This document shows positions 18,545 through 27,120 of a stretch of 64,000 bases of DNA, piece by piece. The number at the start of each line of letters is the position of its first letter. Position 1 is the first letter of the stretch. Location of the stretch: positions 1-64,000 of the forward strand of contig NZ_LUUI01000101.1 in NCBI RefSeq assembly GCF_001644015.1, read 5' to 3'. A program made the translations under genes and the position numbers. A model generated the notes under the pieces. That model did not search any database. It was given only the letters and a program-made list of their open reading frames with translations, and was not told where the DNA came from. Source of the DNA: Methylomonas lenta (GTDB lineage: Bacteria; Pseudomonadota; Gammaproteobacteria; Methylococcales; Methylomonadaceae).

Positions 18545-18684
18545 AGACCGGATCGGGTCTTATCCTTAAAATCAAAAACAGCTTTAAATAGCCGGATTAC
18601 CAAAGCTGTGGCCGTTTTTCGCACGGTATCAATATTGCCTGACTCGCCACGCTTCCAAACAACACCATATTCAAGGAACAAGCT

Positions 18685-19305
18685 ATGAAAACCACACCTG
18701 ATTCTATTCAAAAGTCACTAACTAACCGGATGCTTGCCATTAGTTGTCTGGCCGCGGCACTTGGGCTAGTAGCCTGTCAACCCGAAGGTTCTGCAGAAAA
18801 GGCCGGCCAGAAGATTGATAAAGCCGTCGAAAACGTTGGGCAAAAAGTAGAACAAACGACTGAAAGCGCGGATAAAAAAATGGATTCAGTTAAGCAGACC
18901 GTCGCAGAGCAGGCTGACAAAACTGGCGCCACTATCGATGAATCGAAAGATACGGCTAACAGCGAGCTGAAAAAAGCCGGAGAAGCTTTCGATAAAGCCA
19001 TCAACAACACAGGCAAACAATTGGTAGATGCCAAGGAAGCAGTAGTCGATGCTGCCAGCACAACGGGCGAATTTATTGATGACTCGGCTATCACAACACA
19101 AATCAAAGCCTCAATGATAAATGACGAGTTTCTTAAGGCGTCTGTCATTGAGGTGACTACTGTGAATGGCGTGGTGACTTTAAAAGGCAGCTTAGACTCC
19201 GAGCAACTGGTAGGACGAGCGATAGGCTTGGTGAATAGCCAGCAGGGTGTGAAGTCGGTTCAGAACGAGTTGATGGTCAGTGACAGTGTGCCGAGCAAGC
19301 AATAA
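18685..19305 (+). CDS. BON-domain lipoprotein with helical repeat region
   Basis: 206 aa. A lipoprotein-type leader ends at LGLVAC. Residues about 33-125 form an alanine/lysine-rich helical region with repeated QxxKAxExxxxKxxxA spacing, reminiscent of LEA or apolipoprotein-like proteins. A BON domain follows (about 130-200: DDSAITTQIKASMIND, VNGVVTLKGSL). BON domains bind phospholipid or act in osmotic stress. Ribosome site AAGGAA precedes the ATG. The dyad motif lies 140 bp upstream. Confidence 0.8.
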   Translation: MKTTPDSIQKSLTNRMLAISCLAAALGLVACQPEGSAEKAGQKIDKAVENVGQKVEQTTESADKKMDSVKQTVAEQADKTGATIDESKDTANSELKKAGEAFDKAINNTGKQLVDAKEAVVDAASTTGEFIDDSAITTQIKASMINDEFLKASVIEVTTVNGVVTLKGSLDSEQLVGRAIGLVNSQQGVKSVQNELMVSDSVPSKQ

Positions 19306-19334
19306 TGGCCTTGTCGCCCCTAGATTTCTCCGCT

Positions 19335-20057
19335 TCAATCAGTCGTACGCGGCGAGGGGAGAAGTCGGTCGGATTCGATTTTGACCACTTGGTAACATTC
19401 GCAAACACGGGCTTCCAAGCCCGGTCTATCCAGTGCCAGGATTCGTCCCCGACTGTAATGAATCAAACCGGCGTCTTGCAGTTTGCCGGCGGCTGCCGTG
19501 ACACCTTCCCGGCGCACGCCCAGCATATTGGCGATTAATTCCTGCGTCATGGTCAATTCGTTAGTAGGCAATCGATCCAGACTGAGCAGCAACCAGCGAC
19601 ACAGTTGTTGATCGATTGAATGATGTCGATTGCAGACAGCGGTCTGCGCCATTTGGGTAATCAGCGCCTGGGTATAACGCAACAGCAGATGATGTATCGT
19701 TCCGTGCTGATTGAATGCCTGCACGATTAGCTTGCCGCGCAAGCGATACGCCTGCCCGGCACTTTGTACCACGGCCCGGTTGGGCATAGTGCCACCGCCC
19801 ATGAACACCGCCACACCGACAATGCCATCGTTACCGACCACTGCAATTTCCGCCGACGAACCATTTTCCATCGCATACAACAGCGAGACGATGCAATTAG
19901 TTGGGAAATAGACGTGACACAACTCACCGCCCGATTCGTATAGGACTTCGCCAAGCTTCATGTCAACCAGCTCAAGATGCGGGAACAGGAGATCGTATGC
20001 CTCAGCAGGCATTGCGCGTAGTAATTGGTTCTGGCAGAGATTGTTAAGTTCGGTCAT
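19335..20057 (-). CDS. Crp/Fnr-family transcription regulator
   Basis: 240 aa. N-terminal cyclic-nucleotide-binding-like domain (about residues 25-140, with GELCHVYFPTNCIVSLLY and AEIAVVGNDGIVGV) and C-terminal winged helix (about 155-225, MTQELIANMLGVRREGVTAA as the recognition region). It lacks Fnr-type iron-sulfur cysteines. This subgroup is common near stress genes in proteobacteria. It is the only DNA-binding regulator in the 5-31 kb region, so it is the first candidate to bind the dyad motif found around it (inference). A degenerate copy of the motif lies about 115 bp upstream of its start. Confidence 0.85.
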   Translation of the reverse strand: MTELNNLCQNQLLRAMPAEAYDLLFPHLELVDMKLGEVLYESGGELCHVYFPTNCIVSLLYAMENGSSAEIAVVGNDGIVGVAVFMGGGTMPNRAVVQSAGQAYRLRGKLIVQAFNQHGTIHHLLLRYTQALITQMAQTAVCNRHHSIDQQLCRWLLLSLDRLPTNELTMTQELIANMLGVRREGVTAAAGKLQDAGLIHYSRGRILALDRPGLEARVCECYQVVKIESDRLLPSPRTTD

Positions 20058-20171
20058 AAAAAGGGTGTTAATCGCGTTTAATTTCCCGATAAAACATTTG
20101 CTGCCGCATTGGCGGGATTCTGTTGCCTTTGTCTGGTTGTGTGCAGCGCCTCTAAAGTCAAATAACCTTAT

Positions 20172-20185
20172 GTGCGAAATCGATG
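20172..20185. promoter_or_regulatory. Degenerate dyad motif near crp/fnr gene
   Basis: GTGCGAAATCGATG keeps the left half (TTAT flank, GTGCG) and the inner CG, but the right half reads TG in place of AC. It is about 115 bp upstream of the Crp/Fnr gene start (20057, minus strand), in the 337-bp gap 20058-20394. It may be an autoregulatory site or chance. Confidence 0.3.
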
Positions 20186-20394
20186 GGACTGAATCAGATT
20201 ACGCTGAGTCTAAATGACTTCCGCTTGGTTTGCTAATAAATGTTTGAAATAACCTACATGTTAGACAGTCTTCACGGCCATACTGGTAACTCGCTGTAAG
20301 CAGTTTTCCCAGTTACCGCGGTTGTTTTGACTGTTTCGGATTTGCGGAAGTCGCCGGACAAACCGAAAAAAATGAACTCAGAGTACAATCCGCC

Positions 20395-20796
20395 ATGTTA
20401 ATCAAGAACCTTTGGTTGCTATCGCAACGAATGATGCCATTTCCCAGAGCGAGCAGTAACAGCGCCTTTATTGTCGGCATATCATTATCGGCGCCGACGT
20501 ATCTGTTGTACATTTTGAAAGCCAGCGGTCTCAGTGCATATGGTGTTGATAATCCAGAGGTGTTTGCAGGCATCGTGACTTACGGGTTGCTAACCTTGCT
20601 GTTGTTCGTGATTGACATCAGAAGTCTGGCGCCAAAAGCATTGAAAACCTCAATACCTTGGGTCTACTTCCCCACCAATCAGGCAGGCTGGAATTATCTG
20701 TTCAGGTTATTGGGACGAGTGCTGGTTTGGCTGCTGGGCATTGCCACAGGCGCGGGTCTGCTTGCCGCGTTGCAATATCTAATGAAGCTCTTCTAA
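20395..20796 (+). CDS. Unknown small membrane protein
   Basis: 133 aa with about three predicted membrane segments (about residues 22-42, 60-80 and 105-128) and no motif I recognise. The start is uncertain; an internal ATG 12 codons downstream is possible. It converges with the RlpA-like gene, the stops being 16 bp apart. Composition fits the neighbourhood. Could be a stress-linked membrane protein, but there is no direct evidence. Confidence 0.5.
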   Translation: MLIKNLWLLSQRMMPFPRASSNSAFIVGISLSAPTYLLYILKASGLSAYGVDNPEVFAGIVTYGLLTLLLFVIDIRSLAPKALKTSIPWVYFPTNQAGWNYLFRLLGRVLVWLLGIATGAGLLAALQYLMKLF

Positions 20797-20811
20797 ACGG
20801 GGTGGCTGCGA

Positions 20812-21297
20812 TTATTTGGCCGGGGACGGTTTGGCTTTGCGTTTGACGGGGCGCTTTTTGTGCTTGGCCTTAGTCACAATCTTGACTTGGACTGTGCCGT
20901 CTTTTTTCATGTCCAACTTATTAGCCGCCGCACCTGAGAGATCGATGACGCGATTTTCGACATTGGGACCGCGATCGTTGATGATAACCTCGACTTTTTT
21001 GCCGTTTTCAAGGTTGGTCACCGTGGCTTTGGAGCCCATCGGCAAACTGGGGTGGGCGGCGGTCAGATCTTTTTGATCAAATGTATCGCCATTGGCGGTT
21101 TGCTTGCCTTGCAGGCCGGGCCCATACCACGACGCTTCGCCGACTTCTTTGTGAGTGGGTTCGGGGGTAGTGCTGGCCGCTTGCTCAGGTTTTTTTTCAA
21201 CGTGTGTGGACGGGGGCTTTGATTTACAAGCGGACAGCGTCAATAAACTGATCAAGACGGCACAGGAGATATTTAAAATGCGTGAGTGGGACAACAT
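20812..21297 (-). CDS. rlpA: RlpA-like septal/peptidoglycan lipoprotein
   Basis: 161 aa. Lipobox TLSAC after a signal segment, a proline/lysine linker, and an RlpA/double-psi beta-barrel domain (about residues 52-140) with GEASWYGPGLQGKQTANG, TAAHPSLPMGSKATVTNL and INDRGP. The last is the catalytic Asp-containing motif shared with lytic transglycosylases. The C-terminus is a basic tail rich in Lys/Pro and has no SPOR domain. Shorter than E. coli RlpA, so it may be a paralogue. A perfect dyad motif lies 119 bp upstream of its start. Confidence 0.82.
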   Translation of the reverse strand: MLSHSRILNISCAVLISLLTLSACKSKPPSTHVEKKPEQAASTTPEPTHKEVGEASWYGPGLQGKQTANGDTFDQKDLTAAHPSLPMGSKATVTNLENGKKVEVIINDRGPNVENRVIDLSGAAANKLDMKKDGTVQVKIVTKAKHKKRPVKRKAKPSPAK

Positions 21298-21415
21298 GGA
21301 GTGGGTCTATTGTATTTTGTGTGATGCATCAGATATCTCCTGGAAGAGGGCATTTGTAATCGTTAGCTATAGGTCTAGCTAGGTTAAAAATTACAGGAAT
21401 AGTAACTCGGTGTCG

Positions 21416-21429
21416 GTGCGGTAGCGCAC
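21416..21429. promoter_or_regulatory. Dyad motif GTNCGNNNNCGNAC, site 5
   Basis: GTGCGGTAGCGCAC, perfect dyad; on the minus strand it is followed by CGACA, the usual right flank. It lies between the end of the PAS gene (21465) and the start of the rlpA-like gene (21297), so it most likely serves the latter. Confidence 0.5.
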
Positions 21430-21464
21430 CATGGCGATAATGGATAACCGAGATGGATTTATCC

Positions 21465-22028
21465 CTACTCGGCCAGTTTGTTGTGGCTGATATCGGTGAA
21501 GGCTACCCGTAGCACAGAGCGCGAATTCGCCAATTCCCGACGTAGGCAGTCGAGATGGGCATAAAACATAGCCCCATCGCCACGCTGCATTTGTATGCAG
21601 AATGTTTGTTTCTCTGGGGTAGCAGATGACATCATTTTTCGGAACAAGCGATACCAATTGTCGCTATCCTGAGGGGCGATATGCTTGGAGAAACGACTAT
21701 AGGTTAACTTGCTGCGATCGACGCCCAGTAAGGTGGTCCCTGCCAGGTTGATTTCGCTGATGTTATCGTCCTGATCAATGCTGATATAGCCGACCGGAGC
21801 GAATTCATACAGATCCGTATAACGTTCCAGTGCTTCTTCCAAGGCGATATGAGTGTTTCGTAACTCCTCATTCTGCATTTCCAGCTCGACCTTGTGAACC
21901 AGAAGTTCATGCAGCAGCACTTCGGTATGCTTGGCTGTCGTCTCTTGCGGGGATAAACTGGCAACCAGCGCTTCTGCCTGTGCCCTCAGTGACTGTCGAC
22001 GTTCAATGCCGTCCCATTTTTTCTTCAT
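21465..22028 (-). CDS. Single-PAS sensor protein without output domain
   Basis: 187 aa. N-terminal coiled coil (ELLVHKVELEMQNEELR), then one PAS domain (about residues 72-180: LYEFAPVGYISIDQDDNI, LLGVDRSKL) ending in a PAC-like strand VAFTDISHN. There is no kinase, GGDEF or other output domain. It is closely similar to the N-terminus of the GGDEF-EAL protein at 16097. It may be a truncated paralogue or a partner that dimerises with it through the coiled coil (inference). Confidence 0.75.
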   Translation of the reverse strand: MKKKWDGIERRQSLRAQAEALVASLSPQETTAKHTEVLLHELLVHKVELEMQNEELRNTHIALEEALERYTDLYEFAPVGYISIDQDDNISEINLAGTTLLGVDRSKLTYSRFSKHIAPQDSDNWYRLFRKMMSSATPEKQTFCIQMQRGDGAMFYAHLDCLRRELANSRSVLRVAFTDISHNKLAE

Positions 22029-22149
22029 AGTTTAGTTTCTCCAGATCGACGAGTCGCCGATATTTGCTGTCGTTTAGTCAATGACGGATCAGTGTTATTG
22101 CCCAAAAATGACCAATCCTAAACTCTATCGCGATCAGTCCGTCGCGTAT

Positions 22150-22163
22150 GTGCGCTAGCGAAC
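22150..22163. promoter_or_regulatory. Dyad motif GTNCGNNNNCGNAC, site 6
   Basis: GTGCGCTAGCGAAC with left flank GTAT and right flank TGTG. It is 122 bp upstream of the PAS gene (minus strand, start 22028) and about 250 bp upstream of the lipoprotein gene at 22414, in the 385-bp divergent gap 22029-22413. Confidence 0.55.
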
Positions 22164-22413
22164 TGTGTTGGCTTATCGAAAGGTATTTAATTATCCCTGA
22201 TGTTTATCAGAACCGCTTATTTTTCAATCGAAGAAACTGAGTTTCATATGTTTAGAAAATGATAGGCGGCGCATACACTAGTAACAGGTTCATGTGTATT
22301 CAATGACAACGATTAATCGCCACACGCTAGGCGACCAACATTACAGATTGTTTAAAGCCTAAACAGAGCAAATTTTTCACCTTTAGATTGCGGGCTAACC
22401 CGCGGGAGGTCTT

Positions 22414-22806
22414 ATGAAACCAATGACATTACATTTCAAACAGCGTTGTCTGACGTTTTCTCTAATCCTGATATTGTCGGGTTGTTCCACTGCTTTGGTC
22501 AAAGACGACACGGAGCAATCCAGCGCTGGGACGTCTCATTGTTCCGGCTCGGAGTGGGTAGATGACTCCACAATTGCCGTGGTGCCGATTCCGGTGGTGG
22601 CGCTGTTAATGCCTCACGCCGATCTTAACGACATTAAGGCCGATGATTACCTCAAACGTTGCGGGGATAGCTCCAAGCTGATCAACCGAGAAGTTGTTAT
22701 TGGACACGGTGCCTGTGTGCCGGCCGTGTTGACGCGGGTTTTGACACTAGGAATCTGGCAATGGTGTCCGGCAACCGTGTCCTGGGACGCTGATGTGCGC
22801 CCTTGA
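22414..22806 (+). CDS. Unknown lipoprotein
   Basis: 130 aa. Signal peptide with lipobox LILSGC. The mature part has several cysteines (CSGSEW, KRCGDSS, GHGACVP, WQWCPATV) and ends with an aromatic W-W pattern. I do not recognise the family. Ribosome site GGGAGG is placed before the ATG. It lies between two copies of the dyad motif. Confidence 0.6.
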   Translation: MKPMTLHFKQRCLTFSLILILSGCSTALVKDDTEQSSAGTSHCSGSEWVDDSTIAVVPIPVVALLMPHADLNDIKADDYLKRCGDSSKLINREVVIGHGACVPAVLTRVLTLGIWQWCPATVSWDADVRP

Positions 22807-22895
22807 TTATTAAATGCTAGTGCGTGCTGGCGAGCTAATTTCCTTGCTGCCACGGCTGGGTGGTTTTCCCCTGGGTTACAACATTCATCCTTGTT

Positions 22896-22909
22896 GTGCG
22901 TTAGCGAAC
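22896..22909. promoter_or_regulatory. Dyad motif GTNCGNNNNCGNAC, site 7
   Basis: GTGCGTTAGCGAAC with right flank CGACAG, only 66 bp upstream of the exported-protein gene at 22976. Confidence 0.55.
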
Positions 22910-22975
22910 CGACAGAAAGTCCAGTTCCAGTAATCTGAACCGTTGCTGACTGTATGCAAGCGAGGAGTTATGTTT

Positions 22976-23389
22976 ATGAAAATAAGATTTATTATTCCCT
23001 GGGCAATGTTAAGTTTTTTGGTGTTTGCCAAAGATCCTCTGATCAAGCTGCAAACCCAAGGTGAAATTAGCTTCGTCAGTGGCGGGGTTGGGGGCGATGA
23101 GCGAGATGCAATGCATGCCATTCGTAGCGATTATAACTTGAATCTATTGTTTTCTGAAGCTGGCAGCGGAGAGTATCTCAGCGATATCAAAGTTTGTATC
23201 AAGGATGCTGGCGGCAATAACTTGCTAGAAACGATAGCTGATGGCCCTATGTTTTATACCAAGCTTAAGCCGGGGCGTTACACCGTGAGCGTGGATCTAG
23301 ACGGCAACACCATCGATAAAACCGTAAATGTTGGCAACCAACAAAGCGTATCGCATTCGTTCACCTGGCCGAAACAGCAGGGAAACTAA
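22976..23389 (+). CDS. Exported carboxypeptidase-regulatory-like protein
   Basis: 137 aa. Signal peptide (MKIRFIIPWAMLSFLVFA). The mature part contains FVSGGVGGDERDAM, which resembles bacterial YmgD/DUF-type periplasmic proteins. An Ig-like/CnaB segment follows (IKVCIKDAGGNNLLETIADGP, LKPGRYTVSVDLDG). The ATG at 22976 is better placed relative to the GAGGAG ribosome site than the one at 22970. Function unknown; probably periplasmic and stress-regulated, given the dyad motif just upstream. Confidence 0.6.
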   Translation: MKIRFIIPWAMLSFLVFAKDPLIKLQTQGEISFVSGGVGGDERDAMHAIRSDYNLNLLFSEAGSGEYLSDIKVCIKDAGGNNLLETIADGPMFYTKLKPGRYTVSVDLDGNTIDKTVNVGNQQSVSHSFTWPKQQGN

Positions 23390-23411
23390 GCTTATCCGCG
23401 TTGGCCAAAAA

Positions 23412-23489
23412 ATGATTTTTATCGGGGTCTTAGTGACAATAGGCACTCTGTTGATTTTGTTTACCATGCGTTATTGGATTCTGAAATGA
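23412..23489 (+). CDS. Possible 25-aa membrane microprotein
   Basis: ATG at 23412 to TGA at 23487-23489. Encodes MIFIGVLVTIGTLLILFTMR plus five residues, a single hydrophobic helix with a basic end. It follows the exported-protein gene by 22 bp. There is no strong ribosome site, so this is only a candidate. Confidence 0.25.
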   Translation: MIFIGVLVTIGTLLILFTMRYWILK

Positions 23490-23552
23490 GTCGGCTTTTC
23501 TCCAGTCATTTGATTTTTGGGGAAAAGTCTGTGAATTTAGCTTTTAAGCTAT

Positions 23553-23566
23553 GTGCGCTGCCGTAC
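23553..23566. promoter_or_regulatory. Dyad motif GTNCGNNNNCGNAC, site 8
   Basis: GTGCGCTGCCGTAC with left flank CTAT and right flank CGACC, 109 bp upstream of the CsbD gene at 23675. Confidence 0.55.
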
Positions 23567-23674
23567 CGACCTAATGCAATTTTGCAGGTATCCTTTCAAT
23601 TGAGCGATCGGAAACATTATTCCTCGCTTTGGGCATGGCTAATCTGGTCATGGCTAACACACCAGGAGATACTC

Positions 23675-23848
23675 ATGAACAAAGATCAAGTGAAAGGCCG
23701 TGTTGAAGAAGTCAAAGGAAAAGTCAAGGAAGCCGCCGGCGTAATACTGGATGACAAAGGGATGGAGATCGAAGGCAATATCCAGAAGAACGTCGGTAAA
23801 GTCCAATCGGGTTTGGGTGATCTCAAGCACGATATTGAAAAAGAATAA
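23675..23848 (+). CDS. CsbD-family stress protein
   Basis: 57 aa, typical CsbD length. MNKDQVKGRVEEVKGKVKEA, then an acidic turn and GNIQKNVGKVQSGLGD, both hallmarks of the CsbD/YjbJ family of small hydrophilic stress proteins. The ATG at 23675 follows the ribosome site AGGAG; an upstream in-frame start at 23474 would add a non-family extension spanning the dyad motif and is rejected. Function of the family is unknown; it is usually induced by general stress. Confidence 0.88.
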   Translation: MNKDQVKGRVEEVKGKVKEAAGVILDDKGMEIEGNIQKNVGKVQSGLGDLKHDIEKE

Positions 23849-23943
23849 TTAAATCTAGCATTGCTGAGCCGTGCAGTTAAGTCTAAAAACTATCTCCGCA
23901 CGGTCGTAATGAGGATCTGTTAAAAATTTTAGAGGAAATACAC

Positions 23944-24261
23944 ATGAAACTGACCAATATGAAACTCACCGGCTTATGCGCTGGTATCGTTTTAACCTTC
24001 TGCTCTTTTGGTGTATATGCGGCGGAAAGCCACATGGCAGAATCCCTGAAACATGCGGAGGCTGCGGCCAAAGCCACCGATGCAAAAGCTATAGCAGAGC
24101 ATGCTGAGATAGCGAAAGGCCATGTAAGCATTGCTGAAGAACATTTGAAAGCCGGTGCCAAGAATCTGGATGATGCCATTGAACATGGCAAACAGGGACA
24201 CGCTGACTTGGCGAAAAAATCCGCCGAAGCAGCAGTCACCCATCTTAAAGCTGCCCAATAA
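23944..24261 (+). CDS. SmbP-like small metal-binding protein
   Basis: 105 aa. Signal peptide ending VYAAES, mature part of helical repeats with regularly spaced histidines (ESHMAESLKHAEAA, AEHAEIAKGHVSIAEEHL, IEHGKQGHADLAKK). This matches SmbP, a periplasmic four-helix copper/nickel-binding protein. Ribosome site AGAGGAAA precedes the ATG. It probably buffers metal in the periplasm (inferred from family). Confidence 0.75.
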   Translation: MKLTNMKLTGLCAGIVLTFCSFGVYAAESHMAESLKHAEAAAKATDAKAIAEHAEIAKGHVSIAEEHLKAGAKNLDDAIEHGKQGHADLAKKSAEAAVTHLKAAQ

Positions 24262-24441
24262 TATACCTTCGCTAATGTAATCGGCACGGGGCGAATAGCC
24301 CCTGCTATTAGTTTTGTTACTGAAGATGAACATCAAACTTACCGCTCATGATCGAACTGGCTATGACCTTCGGCATGACTTCATTGGTTAATTTTCGGTT
24401 TGCATCGTCATCATTTGACGACCCTGTTTGGAGAAACACTC

Positions 24442-24591
24442 ATGCTTGAAACAATTGCAATCCTCCTGATTATTGGTTGGGTGCTTGGTTTGGTCTCGTC
24501 GTACACACTGGGCGGATTTATTCACATTCTGTTGGTTATAGCGGTCGTTGTGATCGTGCTTCGTGTCATTCAAGGCCGACGGCCGCTTTAA
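24442..24591 (+). CDS. lmo0937-type small membrane protein
   Basis: 49 aa, two hydrophobic helices (LETIAILLIIGWVLGLVSSY and IHILLVIAVVVIVLRVI) ending in a short basic tail. This is the pattern and size of the lmo0937/DUF5670 family of small stress-linked membrane proteins. The ATG at 24442 with GGAGA upstream is the best start. Confidence 0.75.
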   Translation: MLETIAILLIIGWVLGLVSSYTLGGFIHILLVIAVVVIVLRVIQGRRPL

Positions 24592-24720
24592 AAGAGCGAA
24601 ATGTGCTCATACAATGCGCTGGCCCGCTGTGGTCCGCACGTCAGGTAGCCTGTAGATCCATATCAAAAGTATTGGTGGTTTACAGGCTTGCCATTATTCT
24701 GAATGGATAGGAGATATGCG

Positions 24721-24942
24721 ATGAGCGTAATCAAAATCATGGCGATTTTGTTGATCATAGGTGGCTTATTGGGCTTGGTGTATGGTCAATTCAGCTACAC
24801 AAGAGAAACTCAGGAAGCCAAGTTAGGCCCATTGGAGTTGTCGGTTAAAGACACCAAAACGGTCAATGTACCTGTTTGGGCGGGTGTGATGTCAATAGTC
24901 GCCGGCGGTGGATTGCTGCTTTTTGCGAGTAAAAAAGGCTAG
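24721..24942 (+). CDS. DUF3185-like small membrane protein
   Basis: 73 aa, two hydrophobic helices around a polar loop (LGPLELSVKDTKTVNVP) and a final LLLFASKKG. Matches small inner-membrane proteins of the DUF3185 type. The ATG at 24721 follows the ribosome site AGGAGA. It is one of a run of tiny stress-type membrane proteins upstream of oleate hydratase. Confidence 0.65.
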   Translation: MSVIKIMAILLIIGGLLGLVYGQFSYTRETQEAKLGPLELSVKDTKTVNVPVWAGVMSIVAGGGLLLFASKKG

Positions 24943-25003
24943 TAGCCAACCTTTTCACAGCATTACCACAAGACGCTGCCGTAGTCGTCATTAGGAACCC
25001 AGC

Positions 25004-26635
25004 ATGCAACAAACTAATCAAATAAATAATCTCGAAGCTTCAAGCAAGCACGATGCAATAACCCTCGGCAACCGAAAGGCTTATTTCGTCGGCAGCGGCA
25101 TCGCCTCTCTGGCGGGCGCGGCTTTTTTAATACGAGACGGTCTTATTCCAGGCGAAGCGATTCAGATTTTCGAGGAACTCAAGATCACCGGCGGCAGTTT
25201 GGATGGTGCCGGTTCGCCGGATAAAGGCTATGTGATTCGCGGTGGGCGGATGATTGAAGAGCATTACGTCTGCACCTACGATTTATTTGCCAGCATCCCT
25301 TCACTGACTGACCCGGCCAAGAGTGTCAAAGACGAAATTTTCGAGTTTAGTCGAAAATATGTCAGCAATTCGCGCTGTCGTTTGGTTAGAGACGGCCAAA
25401 AAGTCGATGTGTCGTCGTTCGAATTGAGTGAAAAAGATCGTTTGGATTTAGTATCTTTGATGATGCATTCCGAACATTCGCTTGGCGCCAAGCGCATTGA
25501 AGATTGGTTTTCTCCGACGTTTTTCGAGAATAATTTCTGGTTGATGTGGGCAACCATGTTCGCCTTCCAACCCTGGCATAGCGTGGTAGAACTGAAACGC
25601 TATTTATTGAGATTTATTCAGTTATTTCCCGATTTCAACAAAATGGGCGGCGTCTGGCGCACACCTTATAATCAATATGATTCGATGATATTGCCGCTGG
25701 TTAACTGGCTTAAGGCGCAAGGCGTGCAGTTCACGTTGAACACCGAGGTTACAGGGCTTGATTTTGATTTAGGCGCTGAGCAGCGATCGGTAAAAGGCAT
25801 TCGCTATAGCCGGGATGGCAAGCCTGAATGTATTGCCGTCGCAGCGGATGATCTGGTGTTTGTGACGTTGGGCTGCATGACAGAAAATTCCAGTCTGGGG
25901 ACTATGAGTTCTCCGGCTATTTTGAACACAACAAAATCAAATGGCGCCTGGTTGCTATGGGAAGACATTGCCAATGGCCGCCCAGGGTTCGGACATCCCG
26001 CAGTGTTTGCCGATCATATCGATCAGACCAAGTGGCAGTCGTTCACCGTCACGCTCACAGACCCAGCGTTCTTTGATTTCATAGAAGAATTTACCGGCAA
26101 TCAGGCCGGTACCGGGGGCTTGTTTACCTTGACGGATTCGAACTGGTTTATGAGTATCGTGCTGGCGCATCAGCCGCACTTTATTAATCAACCCGAGAAT
26201 GTTTACGTATTTTGGGGCTATGGTTTATTCCCGGATAGAATCGGTAATTTCGTCAACAAATCCATGTCCGACTGTAGCGGTGAAGAGATTTTAAGCGAGC
26301 TGTTTCAACACCTCAAACTCGGCGATCAGGCGCAATCAATTATTGATACGGCAAACTGTATTCCCTGCCTGATGCCGTTCATCACCAGTCAATTCATGCC
26401 CAGAGTCGAAGGCGATAGGCCGGATGTGGTGCCCGTTGGTGCCAAAAATTTTGCCTTTATCGGCCAATTCTGCGAACTCCCCGATGATGTGGTGTTTACC
26501 GTGGAATATTCCATCAGGTCGGCGTTAACCGCCGTCTATAGCCTGCTGGATATAAAAAATGAAATCCCGCCGGTATTCAAAGGTCAGCATGATGTTGGAG
26601 TGCTGTTTAATGCACTCAAAACGATGCATCGATGA
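25004..26635 (+). CDS. ohyA: Oleate hydratase (FAD-dependent)
   Basis: 543 aa. Adds water to the cis double bond of unsaturated fatty acids to give hydroxy fatty acids, detoxifying or modifying them. Rossmann FAD motif GSGIASLAGAAFLIRDG (about residues 31-47), then GGSLDGAG, GGRMIEEHYVCTYDLF, and FQPWHSVVELKRYL, all characteristic of myosin-cross-reactive-antigen proteins. Length and domain order are complete. The gene begins directly after the small membrane-protein genes. Role in membrane stress is inferred. Confidence 0.92.
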   Translation: MQQTNQINNLEASSKHDAITLGNRKAYFVGSGIASLAGAAFLIRDGLIPGEAIQIFEELKITGGSLDGAGSPDKGYVIRGGRMIEEHYVCTYDLFASIPSLTDPAKSVKDEIFEFSRKYVSNSRCRLVRDGQKVDVSSFELSEKDRLDLVSLMMHSEHSLGAKRIEDWFSPTFFENNFWLMWATMFAFQPWHSVVELKRYLLRFIQLFPDFNKMGGVWRTPYNQYDSMILPLVNWLKAQGVQFTLNTEVTGLDFDLGAEQRSVKGIRYSRDGKPECIAVAADDLVFVTLGCMTENSSLGTMSSPAILNTTKSNGAWLLWEDIANGRPGFGHPAVFADHIDQTKWQSFTVTLTDPAFFDFIEEFTGNQAGTGGLFTLTDSNWFMSIVLAHQPHFINQPENVYVFWGYGLFPDRIGNFVNKSMSDCSGEEILSELFQHLKLGDQAQSIIDTANCIPCLMPFITSQFMPRVEGDRPDVVPVGAKNFAFIGQFCELPDDVVFTVEYSIRSALTAVYSLLDIKNEIPPVFKGQHDVGVLFNALKTMHR

Positions 26636-26688
26636 TAGCCTTTTGCCGGCGATTGTTAAAGCAAGAAGCAAATACCACTGCGTAAAGC

Positions 26689-27120
26689 TTAAGTGTAATC
26701 AGCTGTTGCTTTGAGTTTTGACGGCGATCGTTTAGCCTTTTTATTAGTCGTTACCTGATGCTGAGTCCGTTGTTTGGAGGATTTCAGTATCCAGGCTATC
26801 GGCAGCGCCATATATAACGTGCGAGCCGTGGTGAACAGGTTTAGCGCAGTTATTAAGGGTGACGTTTCGGCCGATTTCGAGTTGTCGGCTGAGTTACTTG
26901 ATTGAGGGGGTTGGCGTTGGGTGACTTCGCCGAAGATAAAACCAATGCCACTGGTCAGCAGCAACGTGCCAGGCGCGGTCATTTGTAACCGGACATTTCG
27001 AACCAAGTTATGGCTATGAATTGGGATAGCTTGTCGATGCGCTAATACCTGTCGTTCCAGTTCGTCGATTTGGGACGACAGAGAATTAGATTTAGGCCAA
27101 TTTAGAATAAACAGCTTCAT
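26689..27120 (-). CDS. YqjK-like small protein
   Basis: 143 aa. An N-terminal coiled-coil segment (QIDELERQVLAHRQAI) precedes PGTLLLTSGIGFIFGEV, a glycine-containing membrane segment, and a second hydrophobic stretch LYMALPIAWIL. The C-terminus is basic. The gene overlaps the YqjE-like gene by 4 bp. Position and features suggest the third gene of a yqjD-yqjE-yqjK type operon. Function unknown. Confidence 0.6.
   Translation of the reverse strand: MKLFILNWPKSNSLSSQIDELERQVLAHRQAIPIHSHNLVRNVRLQMTAPGTLLLTSGIGFIFGEVTQRQPPQSSNSADNSKSAETSPLITALNLFTTARTLYMALPIAWILKSSKQRTQHQVTTNKKAKRSPSKLKATADYT

Noticed and set aside
24592-24720. Further copy of the dyad motif near GGTCCGCACGTCAGG
   Set aside because: Too many mismatches in both half-sites to call.
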